Assembly (NCBI GenBank): GCA_013076295.1
Contig: RQOL01000824.1
Coordinates: 3,844,001-3,908,000, forward strand
DNA from: Sanderia malayensis
Lineage: Eukaryota; Cnidaria; Scyphozoa; Semaeostomeae; Pelagiidae
Length of the DNA: 64,000 nt
Reading direction: 5' to 3'
Positions 1 through 15,844 of the stretch are shown here, piece after piece. The number at the start of each line of letters is the position of its first letter. Positions within the stretch are counted from its first letter, which is position 1. A program made the translations under genes and the position numbers. The notes below the pieces were generated by a model. The model ran no database searches. It was given only the letters and a program-made list of their open reading frames with translations, and was not told the origin of the DNA.

Positions 1-82
1 TGAAATATTTGTTTAGGATTTTAGCCGCCAAGGCAGGTAGTTTTGTTGCATTTATATTTGGTCACGACAGGCCCTGATTGGT

Positions 83-190
83 CAGTTGGACAATTTAGGG
101 CTATTACTAAAAGCGGGAACAGGGAACTGTCGGGGAACGGAAAAATGTGGGAACGACCGGGGAACGGTCGGGGAACGGAAGTATGAAACC
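83..190. repeat. Low-complexity GGGAACGG-rich remnant
   Basis: Starts with ATTACTAAAAGCGGGAAC and continues as imperfect repeats of gggaacgg. The opening resembles the terminal inverted repeat of the element at 60,301-61,013 (TTACTAAAACGAG), which also has gaacg-rich ends, so this may be a one-sided remnant of that family. No matching right end was found. Confidence 0.35.
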
Positions 191-889
191 GTTTGAAATT
201 TACAAGTTAAATAAATGCGGAAACGTTTATAGAACGTTACGAAACGTTTACCTATTATAACTGTAAATAAAATTTACAGTCTTAATAGGTAAACAAGGTA
301 AACTTCATAGTTTTAATGTATATAAACAAGGAAAGACCAGATGCATTTTGTGAATGTGAATATCGCCCGCTTTGATGACTTCCGATTCGCTGTTTGTATC
401 ATCACTCCGTCCAATGCGAGCTGTCAACGATGTCTGTTCAAAACCAATAATTTAATGGTCAGGGGGTAGACTGTAATTCAGAATTAATGACTCGCCTAAG
501 CAATAACATATAATGAAAAAATATACTATAACCGTTCTATAACCTTTACTTGTAAGTATATCGCTATCCACCTGGTTATTTATTTAAAAGAGAAGAAAGA
601 TAGGCACGTCGGATAATTATGCACAGAACTGATGCTAATCATTGTAAATCGTAAATTCGATTGCATGAGTAATTAACCATAATGTTGAAAAGACACTATA
701 ATGACGTCAGAAAGCTTGAAGAAGGGTGGATGTACTGAGTTCTTCGACGATTTCGAAGTTGATTGCTCTGGTTGTAAGGCATAGGTGAATAGGCATAGAT
801 TCACATTGATGTGATTGCCAGAACAAAAACTCAGCAACTTACATTACAGATTACGAAGAGCCATAATTGTGGTGACTGACATACTGATT
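191..889. other. No recognisable gene
   Basis: AT-rich sequence. A 42-codon ATG-to-stop frame at 341-469 on the plus strand is the only notable open stretch. It shows no recognisable motif and could be chance or an exon of a gene that begins before the window. Confidence 0.4.
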
Positions 890-1226
890 GTAAAATATGC
901 TGATTTGAGCATTGCTTCTGCACAAGAAAACTATACAATGACGTATGGTACTTATTCGGGAAATGTTGGAGATGCAATGTCGAGATCAAACGGATTTGCA
1001 TTTTCAACTTATGACAAAGATAACGGTATTGCCAGTTTCAGTTGTGCCCAATACTACCAGAGGGGGGGGGTGTGGGCATTCTGATTTCTTTGGTTCAAAT
1101 TTGAATACTCGTTACCCAGGTGCGGGAGCAACGCAAGTTACTCCACCCAATGCCGATTTCATGTCATGGAAACAGTTGGAAGGTGGTTACGGAAATGTCG
1201 TATTTTCTGAGATGAAAATAAAGTAG
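890..1226 (+). pseudogene. Fibrinogen-related domain fragment, frameshifted
   Basis: Translation contains ENYTMTYGTYSGNVGDAMS followed by FSTYDKDNG and CAQYYQ, then in the next frame SNLNTRYPG, FMSWKQLEGG and a terminal EMKIK. This is the characteristic C-terminal half of a fibrinogen/ficolin-type domain: the GYSGNAGDAM, FST.D.DND, SNLNG.Y and EMKIR blocks in order. The frame changes at a run of nine G residues near 1,063-1,071, where a one-base slip joins the halves. The N-terminal half of the domain and any start codon are absent or on unseen exons. It could be a decayed lectin-like gene, a last exon carrying a homopolymer sequencing error, or a truncated duplicate. The stop at 1,224-1,226 lies where the domain normally ends, so the 3' end is probably genuine. 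Confidence 0.7.
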
Positions 1227-2592
1227 GAAAGTTGAACATAAAAACTGACCCTGCTTCATAATTAGTTTCACAAATTTTAACATATTTACTCAATCCTAAT
1301 TTAACATGATCTTAGCTGATTTTATCATTTATGCACGAGGCCGAGGAATTTCTAATTACATTTGAAATTTGGCATGATGCCTTTAATTAACTAATTATAA
1401 TCCTTAAATATACGTGTTGATCTCTGTGTATTGGTATGTGTTCCTGTATCGTTTAGGTCTGTCTCGGTCAGACCATACCGTACGACCGCATGTTTCCTAT
1501 AGTTAAAACTGTATGCGTCATGTATTGTGCATTGTGTGTTGTGTTGTACGAATATATATATGTAGCTAAAGTAAAAATTGATTCAGTTGCTGATTAGAGA
1601 TAGAACAAGGAAGTTTGTATTTCTTTGCGATACCTGCCGGACCCGTTCACGTTACATACATATCCGTAGATCCATTGCCACCCATCTGCTTATTTCTACT
1701 GCAGAATCGGTTCTGCTAGATAATAATCTTTCATGCAAGAATTGATCTTCCACTTCACCAATTTCAATCAGTTGACGTCCGCTATCTCGAACTTTCAAGA
1801 GACTGCACAGTATATGTTCGAGGTTGCAAGTGTTTGAAATAACGGGTGTCCAAATTATATCCAAAATGCTATTGGAATGCATAATAAAACAGAAGTTTAT
1901 TCATGGTTAATTTCGTCAGAAAACCTAATTGGTCCAGAAATAGGAGTCCAGGCTTGGATGTTTTCGCTTTTCGTTTTCGGCACCATAATACCTAGAATTG
2001 CGCCCCCTCTGGTGGAAATAGCCCCCATCGAAAAGCCCCATCCCATGCATGATCTTTGCTACCGCGACCTAATGACACACCAGGTCTTCTCTTATCTTAG
2101 GTTACCGCGTCTCTTTATACATTTGATGTCCTCATATTGGAGTTATGAGAATGTGATACAAATGGTGTAAAATATTGTATTGAAAATGAGTTTTTTAGGT
2201 GCCATGTGTCAAATAATTTTGTAAGCCCCTTGGTATAAGCCCAACTCTCGAACATGCCGTCATCCAAAATATCATAAATAAATAAGCCCCAGGGGGGGGG
2301 GGGTGATTCATACACGCGAGATGCATCTTCATAGTTTCTCTTAGATGAAGTTGGTGTCAGTTCGAAGGGCATTGCATAAGATGCTTTCTTCCATACTGTA
2401 CCTCAGCCGGCTAGCGGGGTTACATACAGTATGGGCCTTTTGTTATCAAATTTGGTTAACATATCTGTGTATAATTTATTGGGGCTTTCAATTGGTCAAA
2501 GAAAAGCTCCTCTCTTGCAACATGCTAAGTGCCTTTTCTAAGTGCTTAAATCGTAAGATAAATAATTTTATTTTCGGAGTGCAGCGGAAACA
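1227..2592. other. No recognisable gene
   Basis: Non-coding, AT-rich. Contains gcgccccctctgg-like motifs near 1,999 and a G-run at 2,291-2,302. These resemble the GCGCC-rich ends of the TIR element that follows and may be older fragments of the same family. Confidence 0.4.
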
Positions 2593-2594
2593 TA

Positions 2595-3126
2595 CCGTAA
2601 ATGACGAAATTAGCGCCCCCTGCCAAATAATCGCCCCTGCCGAATAAGCGTCCCCATGATAAAGGCAACTTTTGTAATAACCGCCCCTGCTTGAATAAGC
2701 GCCCCCTAAACAAACGGGGCGCTTATTTGAATATAGAAAAACAACGATTTTTATTGTCAAGATATATTTCAATATACTTACAAGAAATTATTTTAATCGG
2801 TCGTTTAATGATCTTGGCCTCCTCCTCGTTTGATGAGCGAAAAAGATGTTGATCCGTTTGAAATTGGAAAAAGCGATGTTGCAATAACAGGATCTGAATT
2901 TCTAATGGTTGATTCAGACCATGAGGAGGATGAAGAAATCGAAATCTTATAAGACATTTCATTTTTTAATTCTTTTGTATTACGCCTGTTATAATATTTA
3001 TCAACATTGTTTGAGCAAAAATTAATAAGCGCCCCTACTGAATTAACCGCCCCCGCTGAATTAGCGCCCCCTCCAAAAGTTTATTTTTTAAATAAGCGCC
3101 CCGGGCGCTAATTTCGTCATTCACGG
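2595..3126. mobile_element. TIR DNA element with GCGCCCC-rich ends
   Basis: Inverted ends match over at least 21 bp with one mismatch: CCGTAAATGACGAAATTAGCG on the left and the reverse complement of CGCTAATTTCGTCATTCACGG on the right. Both sides are flanked by TA, which would be the target duplication of a Tc1/mariner/pogo-type element. The ends hold repeated runs of GCGCCCCCTGCCAAATAA-like sequence. Length 532 bp, too short for a complete transposase. A second, diverged member lies at 52,641-52,913. Confidence 0.65.
2833..2952 (+). pseudogene. Acidic C-terminal remnant, probably of a transposase
   Basis: A 39-codon open frame inside the TIR element. The product starts MSEKDVDPFEIG, includes VAITGSEFL and ends in an acidic run, DHEEDEEIEIL. 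Acidic C-terminal tails of this kind are common in CENP-B/pogo-like transposases, and the position inside a TIR element suggests the last piece of a deleted transposase. The element at 61,761-62,517 carries an analogous acidic tail. The assignment rests on context and composition, not a recognised domain. Confidence 0.35.
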
Positions 3127-3599
3127 TATTACTGTCCAGTCTTGTATTGCTCCAATGCGACACGCCCTGAAACTGTATCTCAACTTTGTTCAGACAGTCA
3201 TGTTGTATTTTCAGCAACCCTTCGAGCTCACATGGTCGAAAAGTCCAACTGTCTTGCGAAATACTATTACTGTGGTGACACGCATGTTGGCAACATGATT
3301 TGTCTCTTTGCTTCATGGTGGCATTTCTTGCAAAATGCTTCAAAATTGCGTCATTAAATATCATACTTCCAATCAAAATTTCAAAGAGCCCATTTCGCGA
3401 TCAATCTGCAATTGGTTACGTATAATTCATATGAAAAACCTAAGGTTACTAACTTTGCCAGATTGTTTGAAGAAAAACATTTTCCATGATCGTTTCGCCT
3501 ACGAGAGTGCCAACGCATGACGTCATAATTCGAAGCAAAAAATAACAACGCTTGCGCTTGCGCACTTCGCTGTGTTGTTCCTTTCGTCGTTTGTCAAAG

Positions 3600-4262
3600 A
3601 TGGAGGGAAGTAAAAAAGATTGCGAGAAAGATTCCAAATCTTCCTCTTTGTTTGATATTCGTGTTGTAGTTGATGAATTTACAAAATGCAGTGAAGGTGG
3701 ACTAGGTATAGATCCATATATCACAGCCTACGAGGAGTTGTGCGTGTTTTTCAATCTGTTAGGCTCTGTGTTTGGATTCATAACATCAGATGTGAAGGAG
3801 AAGATTGAGATACTTCGACATTTCAGAAGCGGAGCTAGCTACCGTGAACAGTATGAAAAGGTGGAGAAGATGTTTACGCATGAAATAGAGAAGAATAAAG
3901 AAGCGAAAAAAGGCTTACTTGGCTCGAGAACACTTTTGAGGCTTCACCGTGCTTTGTCTTTTACCATGTTGTTCATGGAGAGGTTGTCTGAGAGTTCCAA
4001 CAACGACAAAACATCTGCAATCGCGTCCACAGCATATTCTGAAACCTTGTCGAAATTCCATCCTTGGTTGATAAGAAAGGCTGCTATGTTTGCCATGTAT
4101 ACTTTGCCTACAAGAGGTGATATTTTGTTGATGTTAGGAAAGGACATGGGAGAGAGTCAGGAAGTTCAATTTTTGCTCAAGCAATGTGTTAATGCAATCA
4201 GACCTGTTTATGAACAAGTTGACGAGTTGTATACAAAGTATGAACTGCATGAATTGCCATAA
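3600..4262 (+). CDS. CPTP: Ceramide-1-phosphate transfer protein (GLTP domain)
   Basis: Encodes 220 residues in one exon, close to the family's usual 210-220. GLTP-fold proteins move single sphingolipids between membranes in the cytosol, and CPTP carries ceramide-1-phosphate. The family signature is present in order: FDIRVVVDEFTKC at the N-terminus, a DPYI...EL..FFN.LG.VFGFI.SDV helix pair (the lipid headgroup-binding Asp is expected there), LLRLHRALSFTMLFMERL, then the conserved HPWLIRKAAMFAMYTLPTR block with its invariant His and Trp. The C-terminus ELHELP resembles the vertebrate ending. ATG at 3,600 was chosen because homology starts just after it and codons upstream in frame lack an ATG. 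It is intronless, which could mean a retrocopy, but the frame is intact and AATAAA follows 55 bp after the stop. Confidence 0.93.
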   Translation: MEGSKKDCEKDSKSSSLFDIRVVVDEFTKCSEGGLGIDPYITAYEELCVFFNLLGSVFGFITSDVKEKIEILRHFRSGASYREQYEKVEKMFTHEIEKNKEAKKGLLGSRTLLRLHRALSFTMLFMERLSESSNNDKTSAIASTAYSETLSKFHPWLIRKAAMFAMYTLPTRGDILLMLGKDMGESQEVQFLLKQCVNAIRPVYEQVDELYTKYELHELP

Positions 4263-4316
4263 ATCTGGCTTTTTTCCCCTGCAATCACAGTGGAATCTTG
4301 ATATAAGGAACACCTC

Positions 4317-4322
4317 AATAAA
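4317..4322 (+). promoter_or_regulatory. Poly(A) signal of CPTP
   Basis: AATAAA hexamer 55 bp downstream of the CPTP stop codon, on the same strand. Confidence 0.55.
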
Positions 4323-5295
4323 CTTACTTCCCTCAGATATTTGTTTTTCCTTTTCTTTTATCAATTATTTGTATTTCAAGAGATAAATTGAACCATGATC
4401 ATAGTAGAGATGGCCCAATAAGCTTAATATATGTTGACTTGAAAAACAAAAAACATTTCTTGTACAATTCACTTTCTTTTTACCAATCAATATAATATAA
4501 CATTTGTTGATTCACTTCAAGGTTGTATAACAATGTCACAATGCAATGTCCCGTATTACCTAATTGAAATTTCACTGTATATTTTTTCATATTGAAATTG
4601 CAATAGACTGCAGACTACAGTTGTGTTATAAATGCTATTGATTGGAAATTTGATACAGTCTATGCAAGTAAAATTAATATTTTCTTATCATGTCCACTTC
4701 AAATTGCCACAATGCATAATTTATTAACAGAAATGCATGAATTTGATTTGATCATGTAAACTTTATTTCATTTGATTCATACTCAGTATAAACAAAATTT
4801 GTGAATTGTAAGAATGCTATATAATGATGTTTTAAATTTAAATTGGAGATCAATTGTCAATTCTGAACAACCTATTAGAATTAGAAAATACTATGTAGTA
4901 TATATATTTTTTGCTTCAATAGCATCATTTTCTAACGAGAATGAAATGAACCTAAAAATGAGGGTTTTTAATGCACATGCACAGTCTTTAGTTGTGACAC
5001 TCTGCATATCATTGTATTGGATTCAAGAAACCATGATGCAATTTGAACATATAACATGTTTAATTCATTCTGAGAGTTACCACAGCAAAACATTGTCCAA
5101 TCCAAATAATACAAAGTGAAAACTTACGGTTTTTGAGTATACTTATATCGACAGGTTTTCGGCATAAAAGACAAAATTGTGCATCATTCAGAAGCAAGAA
5201 ATATATTTATTCTGTCTTGTTACTGATTTACATTTACGTCACACAACCAGGCCCAGTACCCAGACCACTTACAATTCTGTGCAAAAATAATCAAA
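4323..5295. other. Intergenic, no recognisable gene
   Basis: AT-rich spacer between CPTP and NECAP. It must hold the NECAP promoter and 5' UTR. No clear TATA box or repeat element stands out. Confidence 0.5.
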
Positions 5296-7625
5296 ATGGA
5301 CGCTGATTATGAAAGAATTTTATGTGTGAAGCAAGAATGTTTTGTGTATAGAATTCCTCCAAGATCAACTAGTAGGGGATACAGGTGAATAATTCCTTAA
5401 TTTTCAAACAATCTTCCTTAATAGCAAGACATAGCTCAGAACTTTATCTAAGGAGTTTCATATTTCCTCCAAGACAAAATGCTTCAGCTCAAAAATATGG
5501 CAAAAATAATTTTTCAGGTGATAAAGCCTATTTTAGCCACATAATTATGATTTCCACACCTGGAAAATCACCTCGGAATATTTGGCAACATTTTATCAAT
5601 GCAAATGCAATCTTCACAGCAGTTATTGCAATAAAAACAATTGGACTTGCCCCTCCCACTTTTCCTTTGTCTTTCACTATTTGTATATACATTATACCCA
5701 CCAAAATAAACATAGCTGGATTTTGATATAATGATATATTTTGATATAAGATATACGTATAGTTGTGTATAGATATATATAAATGCATATTAGATGGCGT
5801 AAATTATGTTTTCGTCAGAGCTGCAGATTGGAAGCTTGAACAACCAGACTGGTCAGGAAGATTGAAAATAGTTACATTAGGAGGAAAATGTTTTATCAAA
5901 TTTGAAGACAAGACGTCTGGTATGTATAATGATTTTCTGAACTTTACAGCCCGAGGATTCAAAAATTAGTTGTAAATTCCTTTCCTGGATGTCATGTGGG
6001 TTTCTTTGCATTGCAGGTGAATTATTTGCACAAGCCCCAATTGAGCAATACCCGGGAGTGGCAGTGGAAGCTGTAACAGACAGCAGTAGATATTTTGTTA
6101 TCAAAATTGTTGACCCTTCAGGTGATAAACCTTTGGGCATTTATTACAAGATAATCCATAAGATAATCAATTTATCCCAGTCAATACCCATTGTTTCTTG
6201 TCAATTAATCCAGTTATATCTTTTTTGCGCTTTTATCTATCAATGTATGCCTCTGATAAGTAATCTTTCTTAATAACTTATTTCTTGCAAGCTGTTTTAA
6301 CAGGTGATATGAATATGCTTGATTTGATCCTGTACTACTCTAGGTAAGCATGCATTTATTGGTATGGGATTTACAGACAGAGGTGATTCATTTGATTTCA
6401 ATGTGACACTACAAGACTTTTTCAAGTAAGCCCAAATTTTACTCTGGCTCCTCTGAATATTCAACATTTAGAATAAATTCAACTCTTATCACACATCTAT
6501 TCATTAACAACTATTTTGAATATTTCTCTATCCTGCTAATCATGTTTATGAATACTGAGGCCAAATCAAGACATGGAATGTGTGTAGTCAATGTATTGCA
6601 ACCAGCAGCAAGCTTAGACCTGGATTTTTGTACATTAGCTGCATACTATAGCTGGGTGTGTGCTGTCTTCTTTTTCAGGCGAGAGAAAACAAGTAAAACT
6701 TTGGAAGTGGAGCCCTCAGGACCCAAACTTGATTTGGGTTTTAAAGAAGGACAGACAATTAAAATTAATCTTGCTGGGGTATGTCTATATAGAGTGAATT
6801 GCTCAATTTGTTGGGTAATCAAGTCAAATATGCAGATTAAATACTTTCTTTTTATTGTCTTGTAGAAGTCAGCCTCTCCACGAATGCGTCCAAAAGGCAC
6901 TGGTAAATGTTTACAATACCGTAATTATCTGATGGATTGCCCAAGCTCAAATGAGTTCCCCCTCAAATTAGCACCCCTCCTTGTAGCTAAAGATTTAATG
7001 AACACCTTGCCAGCAACCCCCCTCAAAGGAAGGTTCTCATGCAAGGGAACTTATAATAATTTTGTACTCATTTTTTTACTCGTCTTGTTATAGGTGCAAG
7101 TAGTATTGGAGTCCTGCCCCCACCACCAGGCCAGAAAACACCTTTGCTGGCACCTCCCCCTGGCTCAACTCCACCCCAACAACGCAAACAGTTTCCACAG
7201 CATGAACAACATCAACAAACTGCCGATTTGTTTAACGCCCAACAGCCAGCCCAATCTCAGCAGAATGCAAATCAAAATGATGATTGGGGCGACTTTTCTT
7301 CATCGACAAGGTATGGTATGGTTTATAATAGCCCATGGGCGGGTATAAAGTTCCACATAACAGCTTTTTATGGTGTTCAAATTAGAAAGCAGGAACATCC
7401 TTTTGTTCTCAGTACCTGATTACGTTTGCATGTTTTCGACGACCTTTATTAACATAGGAACTGGTGTCTATGAAAAGGGGGACTGGTGCTCATAGGGAGA
7501 GGGATTGATGTATATTTGAATACAGTCTTTTGTATGTATGTGTGCTTAACACGTCATTGTGCAATAGCATTCATTTTATTCTTCATTACAGCTCATCCAG
7601 TGGTGATAATTGGGTGACGTTCTAA
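5296..7625 (+). CDS. NECAP: NECAP, adaptin-ear-binding coat-associated protein
   Basis: NECAP is a cytosolic clathrin-coat accessory protein that binds the AP-2 alpha ear during endocytosis. Exons: 5296-5384, 5819-5919, 6017-6121, 6344-6425, 6679-6778, 6866-6902, 7094-7310, 7592-7625, joining to 254 residues. All introns are GT-AG and every junction keeps frame. The PH-like NECAP domain is complete: [91 protein letters not shown]. The tail is Pro/Gln-rich (LPPPPG repeats) and then carries DDWGDF and ends NWVTF. The last is the WVxF-type motif that docks on the AP-2 alpha ear (vertebrate form WVQF). The start at 5,296 matches the usual N-terminus, a few residues before the VLCVK block. Vertebrates have two paralogues, and this gene cannot be assigned to either. 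Confidence 0.95.
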
Positions 7626-9007
7626 GAGACTCGGGTATACTACAGAGCCGGTAATTAGAGAATTTTTGAACAAACTTTTCAAATAGAAAATGCTTCATAA
7701 TATATCAACTGCTTAGCCAGCACATGTTCAGTGCCACATACAGAATAGCGGGTTAATCACACGTATAATGAAATGGTAGATTATTATTTTTTCAACTGTA
7801 TATGATTATGTTTTTGTAATTTGAATTGCTGCCCTGTCTACGCTAGTGGCCTGATCTACCCCCTGGTGAGACCATTCTACACAAAGCCTTTCTGTCCAAT
7901 GCACCGGGGGTCGTGCTCATTGGATGGCATTGTAACGCCCAACCATGATAATATAGTCTCGGCCTTTTTCTAATTAGTATAAAATTTTGAATTATAATTT
8001 CCACCTTGTAGCAATGAATAACTCTAAATGGATTTATGCGAATTTAACTGACACCCTGACGAAATATGTTTGCTGGGTATTAATGGCTGCTTCGCAAACC
8101 GTTGCCCGTTCTTGGTTTTTGCATAACAAAGAAAAAACAAATCGGAAAACGTGTTTTATTTCACGACTAACAGTCGCATGTCATGCATGTTAATTTGATT
8201 CAATTCCTTGAAAAACTCTACTCTCTTATGTCTTGGCAATGGCTGTTTCATTGTCCTCTTGTAGACCACGAAACTCCTGATCGGATTAGGTTGGTGGATT
8301 TTTCCACGCACTGGAAAGGATTTTGCAGAGAATTGTGGTTGACGTCCGATCGCTTCTCCCCACAAGTGGCAGATTAGTTTTGTTACGTCATCAGAAGCTA
8401 GTTTCACCCACCATACTCCGCCTTGCGACGGCTGTGTATCTGTAACACAGTTGAAGCATGAAACTGCATACTTTGATATCAACGCGTCGCACTCTGTTTA
8501 ACTTATAAACTTTTGAAGGGGCAGATAATATCACTCGAGGCAAGACTGGATTCGAATTCCCGAAATTCGAATCCTCATTCGAATACTCGGGCTATAAAGA
8601 GTTGGCGAGTTGGCACAGATAACCGTTATTTTTAAACTGCTTACGCAAGCGTGACAATTTTGTTTGCGTCAATAATGGACAGGAAAGGGCACAAAACGTG
8701 TAACCTGTATTCTTTCGTGGTGGTCGAGGCATAGTTGTCTCCCACTTCTTTAGAATTCGGCGGAAAGATGAAATAAGGAACTTGTGACGTGACAGATACG
8801 AAACAAGGCTTTCAAGCGAATCGCGAGGCCCGGGTCTCTAATTGAATGGTGCTGAGAATTTAAAACGCGACTGTCGGTAGAAATAAAGAGGGTTTTCTTC
8901 GGGCTTGAAAGCGGAGAAGAAAGAAAAATAATTCCTTTGTGGTTTCAATGCATGTTGGAAGCACGCACTTTATTGTATTAGGAGAGGCTTGCATCACGTG
9001 ACAGTCA
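7626..9007. other. Intergenic spacer and FOXJ upstream region
   Basis: No gene recognised. Contains an AT-rich 3' flank of NECAP and a stretch near 8,550-8,590 with several copies of ttcgaat. The part from about 8,760 is presumably promoter and 5' UTR of the forkhead gene. Confidence 0.45.
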
Positions 9008-9146
9008 ATGAACCGTCGACCCCCAGCGATGCCATTTCGGCGCAGCATTGCGACGAAAGCCGAAAATGATGAAACACTCGTTGAGGAGAGGAAAATCTAT
9101 TGTTGTAATGTCGGACAAGTGATAGTAGTGTTCTCTACCGGTAAAG

Positions 9147-12627
<3,481 letters not shown>

Positions 12628-14214
12628 TTTATTATTCTGTTGTTGTTTTATATAGGGGCTTTTGGCTTGTATGTAATATATGGTGTATATAGAGCAGTAG
12701 TTGTCGATGGATGGTACTGTTTAGTGATACAATTAAAGTCTTATGTTATTACCATGATGATGATTATGATTGTGATCATATCATCATCATGATTTCCAAT
12801 CATGTTCAACATCACCACTGTGATTAATCATTAATCACCGTTAGCTATAATCTATCATTGCTTACTTGGCACCCAAGAGGACACTTTACTATTATTTATT
12901 TTCCACTTGATCAGATTTTGCGTTGCCCAATTTAATGAAAGTATTTTTTCTTAATTTCTTCGATTTCTGGCCACAATGTTAATTTGTGGCCTGTATTTCA
13001 TTTAATTGACTGCAAACCTCTTTCAAAGCAGCTGTTTCCAGCATGCCCTGTTTGTTGCTGAATTTGATTTTTCCCTCGAGGCAATTATACTTATTTGATT
13101 TCTAATACATTTTTATCAACGTCCTGTTTTGCAAACATCATCAAAGATTAATTCCTTTCGGAAGACCATTGAAATAAATATCTACATCCTATAACGTTTT
13201 CTTTCCGTTCTAACATCTGCACTATTTCTCAGCTTTCTCTTTAAGCACATTTGCATTTATAACTGAAAAGGTTTCCGAAAACATTGCTTTCGACAATGCA
13301 GTGGTTTCTTCTTCAATTGTTGAGAAACCTTGAAACACTGCAATGTTTTCTTCCAGCATTTCAGTGGTTTCTTTCGACTAAAAACACTGTTTTTGCCTCC
13401 TTTCTTCTGATAATTTATATAACTACACGTATCACTTAATCATTTTATACGGGAAATTTGTGGCTATGTACTCGGGAAGTACACCATATTATAACTTGAG
13501 AGTATTTCGTATTGTCATTTTAAACACCTTAAAACTCATGCTGTATAGAAACGTATTATTATTATTATTTTAATTAATAGGGTTGTTATCAGGAGTGGCA
13601 ATGTCCAGAACATCTGAATAAAATTAGCTGCACGTGTTATTGAGGCTGATTTCCTTGATGTTGTCTGCTCTCATTTGCGCAATGCAACGGCTTTGTATGC
13701 AATACAATGCAAGGTTTTGCATCATATGATGGCTGACGACGCAACGGTTCTATTACCGACCATGGTCAAATAGTTGACGAGTTTCCAACTTTCAAACCAG
13801 TGCCAAATTAGTGATAACACAAATTTATTATAAGGAAGGTAGCACTCGGATAGGCAAAATCTTAACGAAATTTAACATGCTGCATCTACATCAATAATGG
13901 CATGCGGAAGGCTTGATAAACGCTTGCTTCACGTTTGTTGAGAATTCACGGCATTTGTATAAATTGTGCTCACTTTAAAAGACAGACACACTCCAAGAAA
14001 AGGCAATAGTTGTAAGAACCAGATAGATGTATTAAATATTGAATGAATGACTGTTTAATTGAAATATGAACTGCAAACTAAATAGAGAAGATTGTTGTTT
14101 AACCTATTATGAAACTAAGTTTTCTTTTCTTCAAGCTGTGCAGAAGACAGCTGCAAAATGACGACTTTTGTGATAATAGGAGCTTAATAGCCATTAAAAA
14201 ATGCAAATATTTGA
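12628..14214. other. FOXJ 3' flank and spacer
   Basis: No gene recognised. 12,755-12,800 is an ATG/ATC trinucleotide tract that can fold on itself. 13,270-13,400 holds several copies of motifs such as tggtttctt and acattg/caatg in both orientations. An ATTAAA at about 12,731 could be the FOXJ poly(A) signal. Confidence 0.45.
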
Positions 14215-14955
14215 TCATCCATACATTACACGAGCAAATGCAATTAAGAAAGGGAAAACCATCAAACACTCCATGCCTACAACATGTGACGCTTTTGAAA
14301 TCGATTTGTATTTTTCTGCAACCTTCGTGTTCATTGCTATTAGATCGTTATTCGACGAGTTCAAATGCATGCAATCGTGTTTGACTTTAGAGACTTGATA
14401 TTTGAACGACTGCCCCCACATGCTTTCACAAAGCTGCTTGCCACTGCCATAAACAACAGAGAAATCTTGACATGTAGCGCCAGCCTTGCACTTGTTTTCC
14501 CCAGTGGCTGATTTATCGTAGTCGGTGATCCAATTCTTTGCACACGTTTTCTCCATCTTGCACGCTTCATACCAATCGTCGCAGAAAGTCGAGCACAGGG
14601 GGACGCCAACGAACGAGCCTTTGTACTGCCCTTTCCAGTAGCCAACATTTGGTGAGCATTGGTAAAAACATTCGATTTCCTTCATGAAAGCATCGCATTT
14701 GCTGCTTATGTTGCCGCATGTTGTCCACGAGAAATTGCCGATTTTCTGTATGGGCACGTGGCTGAGTTGCTCGGTGAATTTGGCCGTACAGCACGTGTTG
14801 TCCTTGTAAAGATGGCAGGCCTTGTAGCTCGCTGTTTCTTTTCCTGGCTGCGTCCTGTGAAACTCCCCAGTCAGGCACTGAGCAGCAGGCAATTGTGCAT
14901 CAATAGCAATCATGATATTGCAAGCAACAAATAATACACCAAATATCATGTTCAT
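14215..14955 (-). CDS. Folate receptor-like secreted or GPI-anchored protein
   Basis: Single-exon, 246 residues, belonging to the folate receptor/riboflavin-binding protein family. The N-terminus MNMIFGVLFVACNIMIAIDA is a signal peptide. The mature part is Cys-rich with family spacing: KACHLYKDNTCCT, SSKCDAFMKEIECFYQCSPN, PLCSTFCDDWYEACKMEKTC, then KNWITDYD, the conserved Trp-containing block after the central Cys pair, and later CKAGATC and LCESMW. N-glycosylation sites include NFSW and NSSN. The last 25 residues are hydrophobic (GMECLMVFPFLIAFARVMYG), compatible with a GPI-anchor signal. Vertebrate folate receptors are about 250 residues. Ligand cannot be told from sequence: folate, riboflavin or another small molecule is possible. 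Lack of introns is unusual for the family and might reflect retroposition. Confidence 0.85.
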   Translation of the reverse strand: MNMIFGVLFVACNIMIAIDAQLPAAQCLTGEFHRTQPGKETASYKACHLYKDNTCCTAKFTEQLSHVPIQKIGNFSWTTCGNISSKCDAFMKEIECFYQCSPNVGYWKGQYKGSFVGVPLCSTFCDDWYEACKMEKTCAKNWITDYDKSATGENKCKAGATCQDFSVVYGSGKQLCESMWGQSFKYQVSKVKHDCMHLNSSNNDLIAMNTKVAEKYKSISKASHVVGMECLMVFPFLIAFARVMYG

Positions 14956-15844
14956 AATTGTTTGGAAAATCCTTGAATTATATAACTTAAGGTGATTGAC
15001 TTGATACCGTCGTTTAGGCCTTCTTTCGAGTTCGATGAGATGATCGCACCACGAGGACTTGGTTCAGAAGATTTCTGTCTGTGCTGGTGGGTTGGTGATA
15101 GTGAGTGGAACGGAGAAGGAAAAGGAATCTGCCTTTGACTTTGGATTTAGAGGGGTGATTCCCCCTGGATAAATGACAGCAATGAGAGAAACCATTGGTT
15201 GCTGTGACTGACTTAACCAATGGGCTTCGCGAATCAATGTATTGCTTTTAATACGGCTTCCGGAAACAATTGCACGTGTTGTGCAATGTTTTCGATCAGG
15301 ATGGGAGACAGTGGACGATTTTGGATAGGTTAAATTACTTATCGTTTATTGTTTTTATTGAAAGCCATCTGCCATCTGTTGTTCTATTTTAACCATCTTT
15401 GTGACCTGATCTCACTCAAATTCGCATTGACGTGCTATCATGTCATTCATTGTAAAGCATCTCGTTGATTTGATGAATGCATATATAGATGAAATAAGAG
15501 AAGGCCTGTCAACACAGGAGCTGCTTTATAAACTCTTTTTTACTACACACTTCATAAAAACACTGAGCTGAGGCCTGATTTGCACTATGAAAATAAGAAC
15601 ACGGCTAGACCATGCTCAGTCTTGAATAAAATAAAAGAAATCAACAATGTGCATTTTCAGATTTCATCTCAAATCGAAACGGTGCAATTTCCATCACGAA
15701 ATGCATTATGCTGAAAAGCATTGCTCGCCACATATGAGCCATCGTTTTATCTCCAATGTCGCCCTCGCCCGGGCAAACGTCTCAGATGTCGCAAAAAAAC
15801 TTACTCTAGAAGTAAGAACAATTTAAAGAACATTTCAGCCTAAA
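14956..15844. other. Intergenic, no recognisable gene
   Basis: Upstream region of the minus-strand folate receptor-like gene. It must contain its promoter. No coding motif or repeat stands out. Confidence 0.45.

Noticed and set aside
3552..3599. N-terminal extension of CPTP starting at a TTG
   Set aside because: Nuclear animal genes rarely start at TTG. The ATG at 3,600 fits the family N-terminus.
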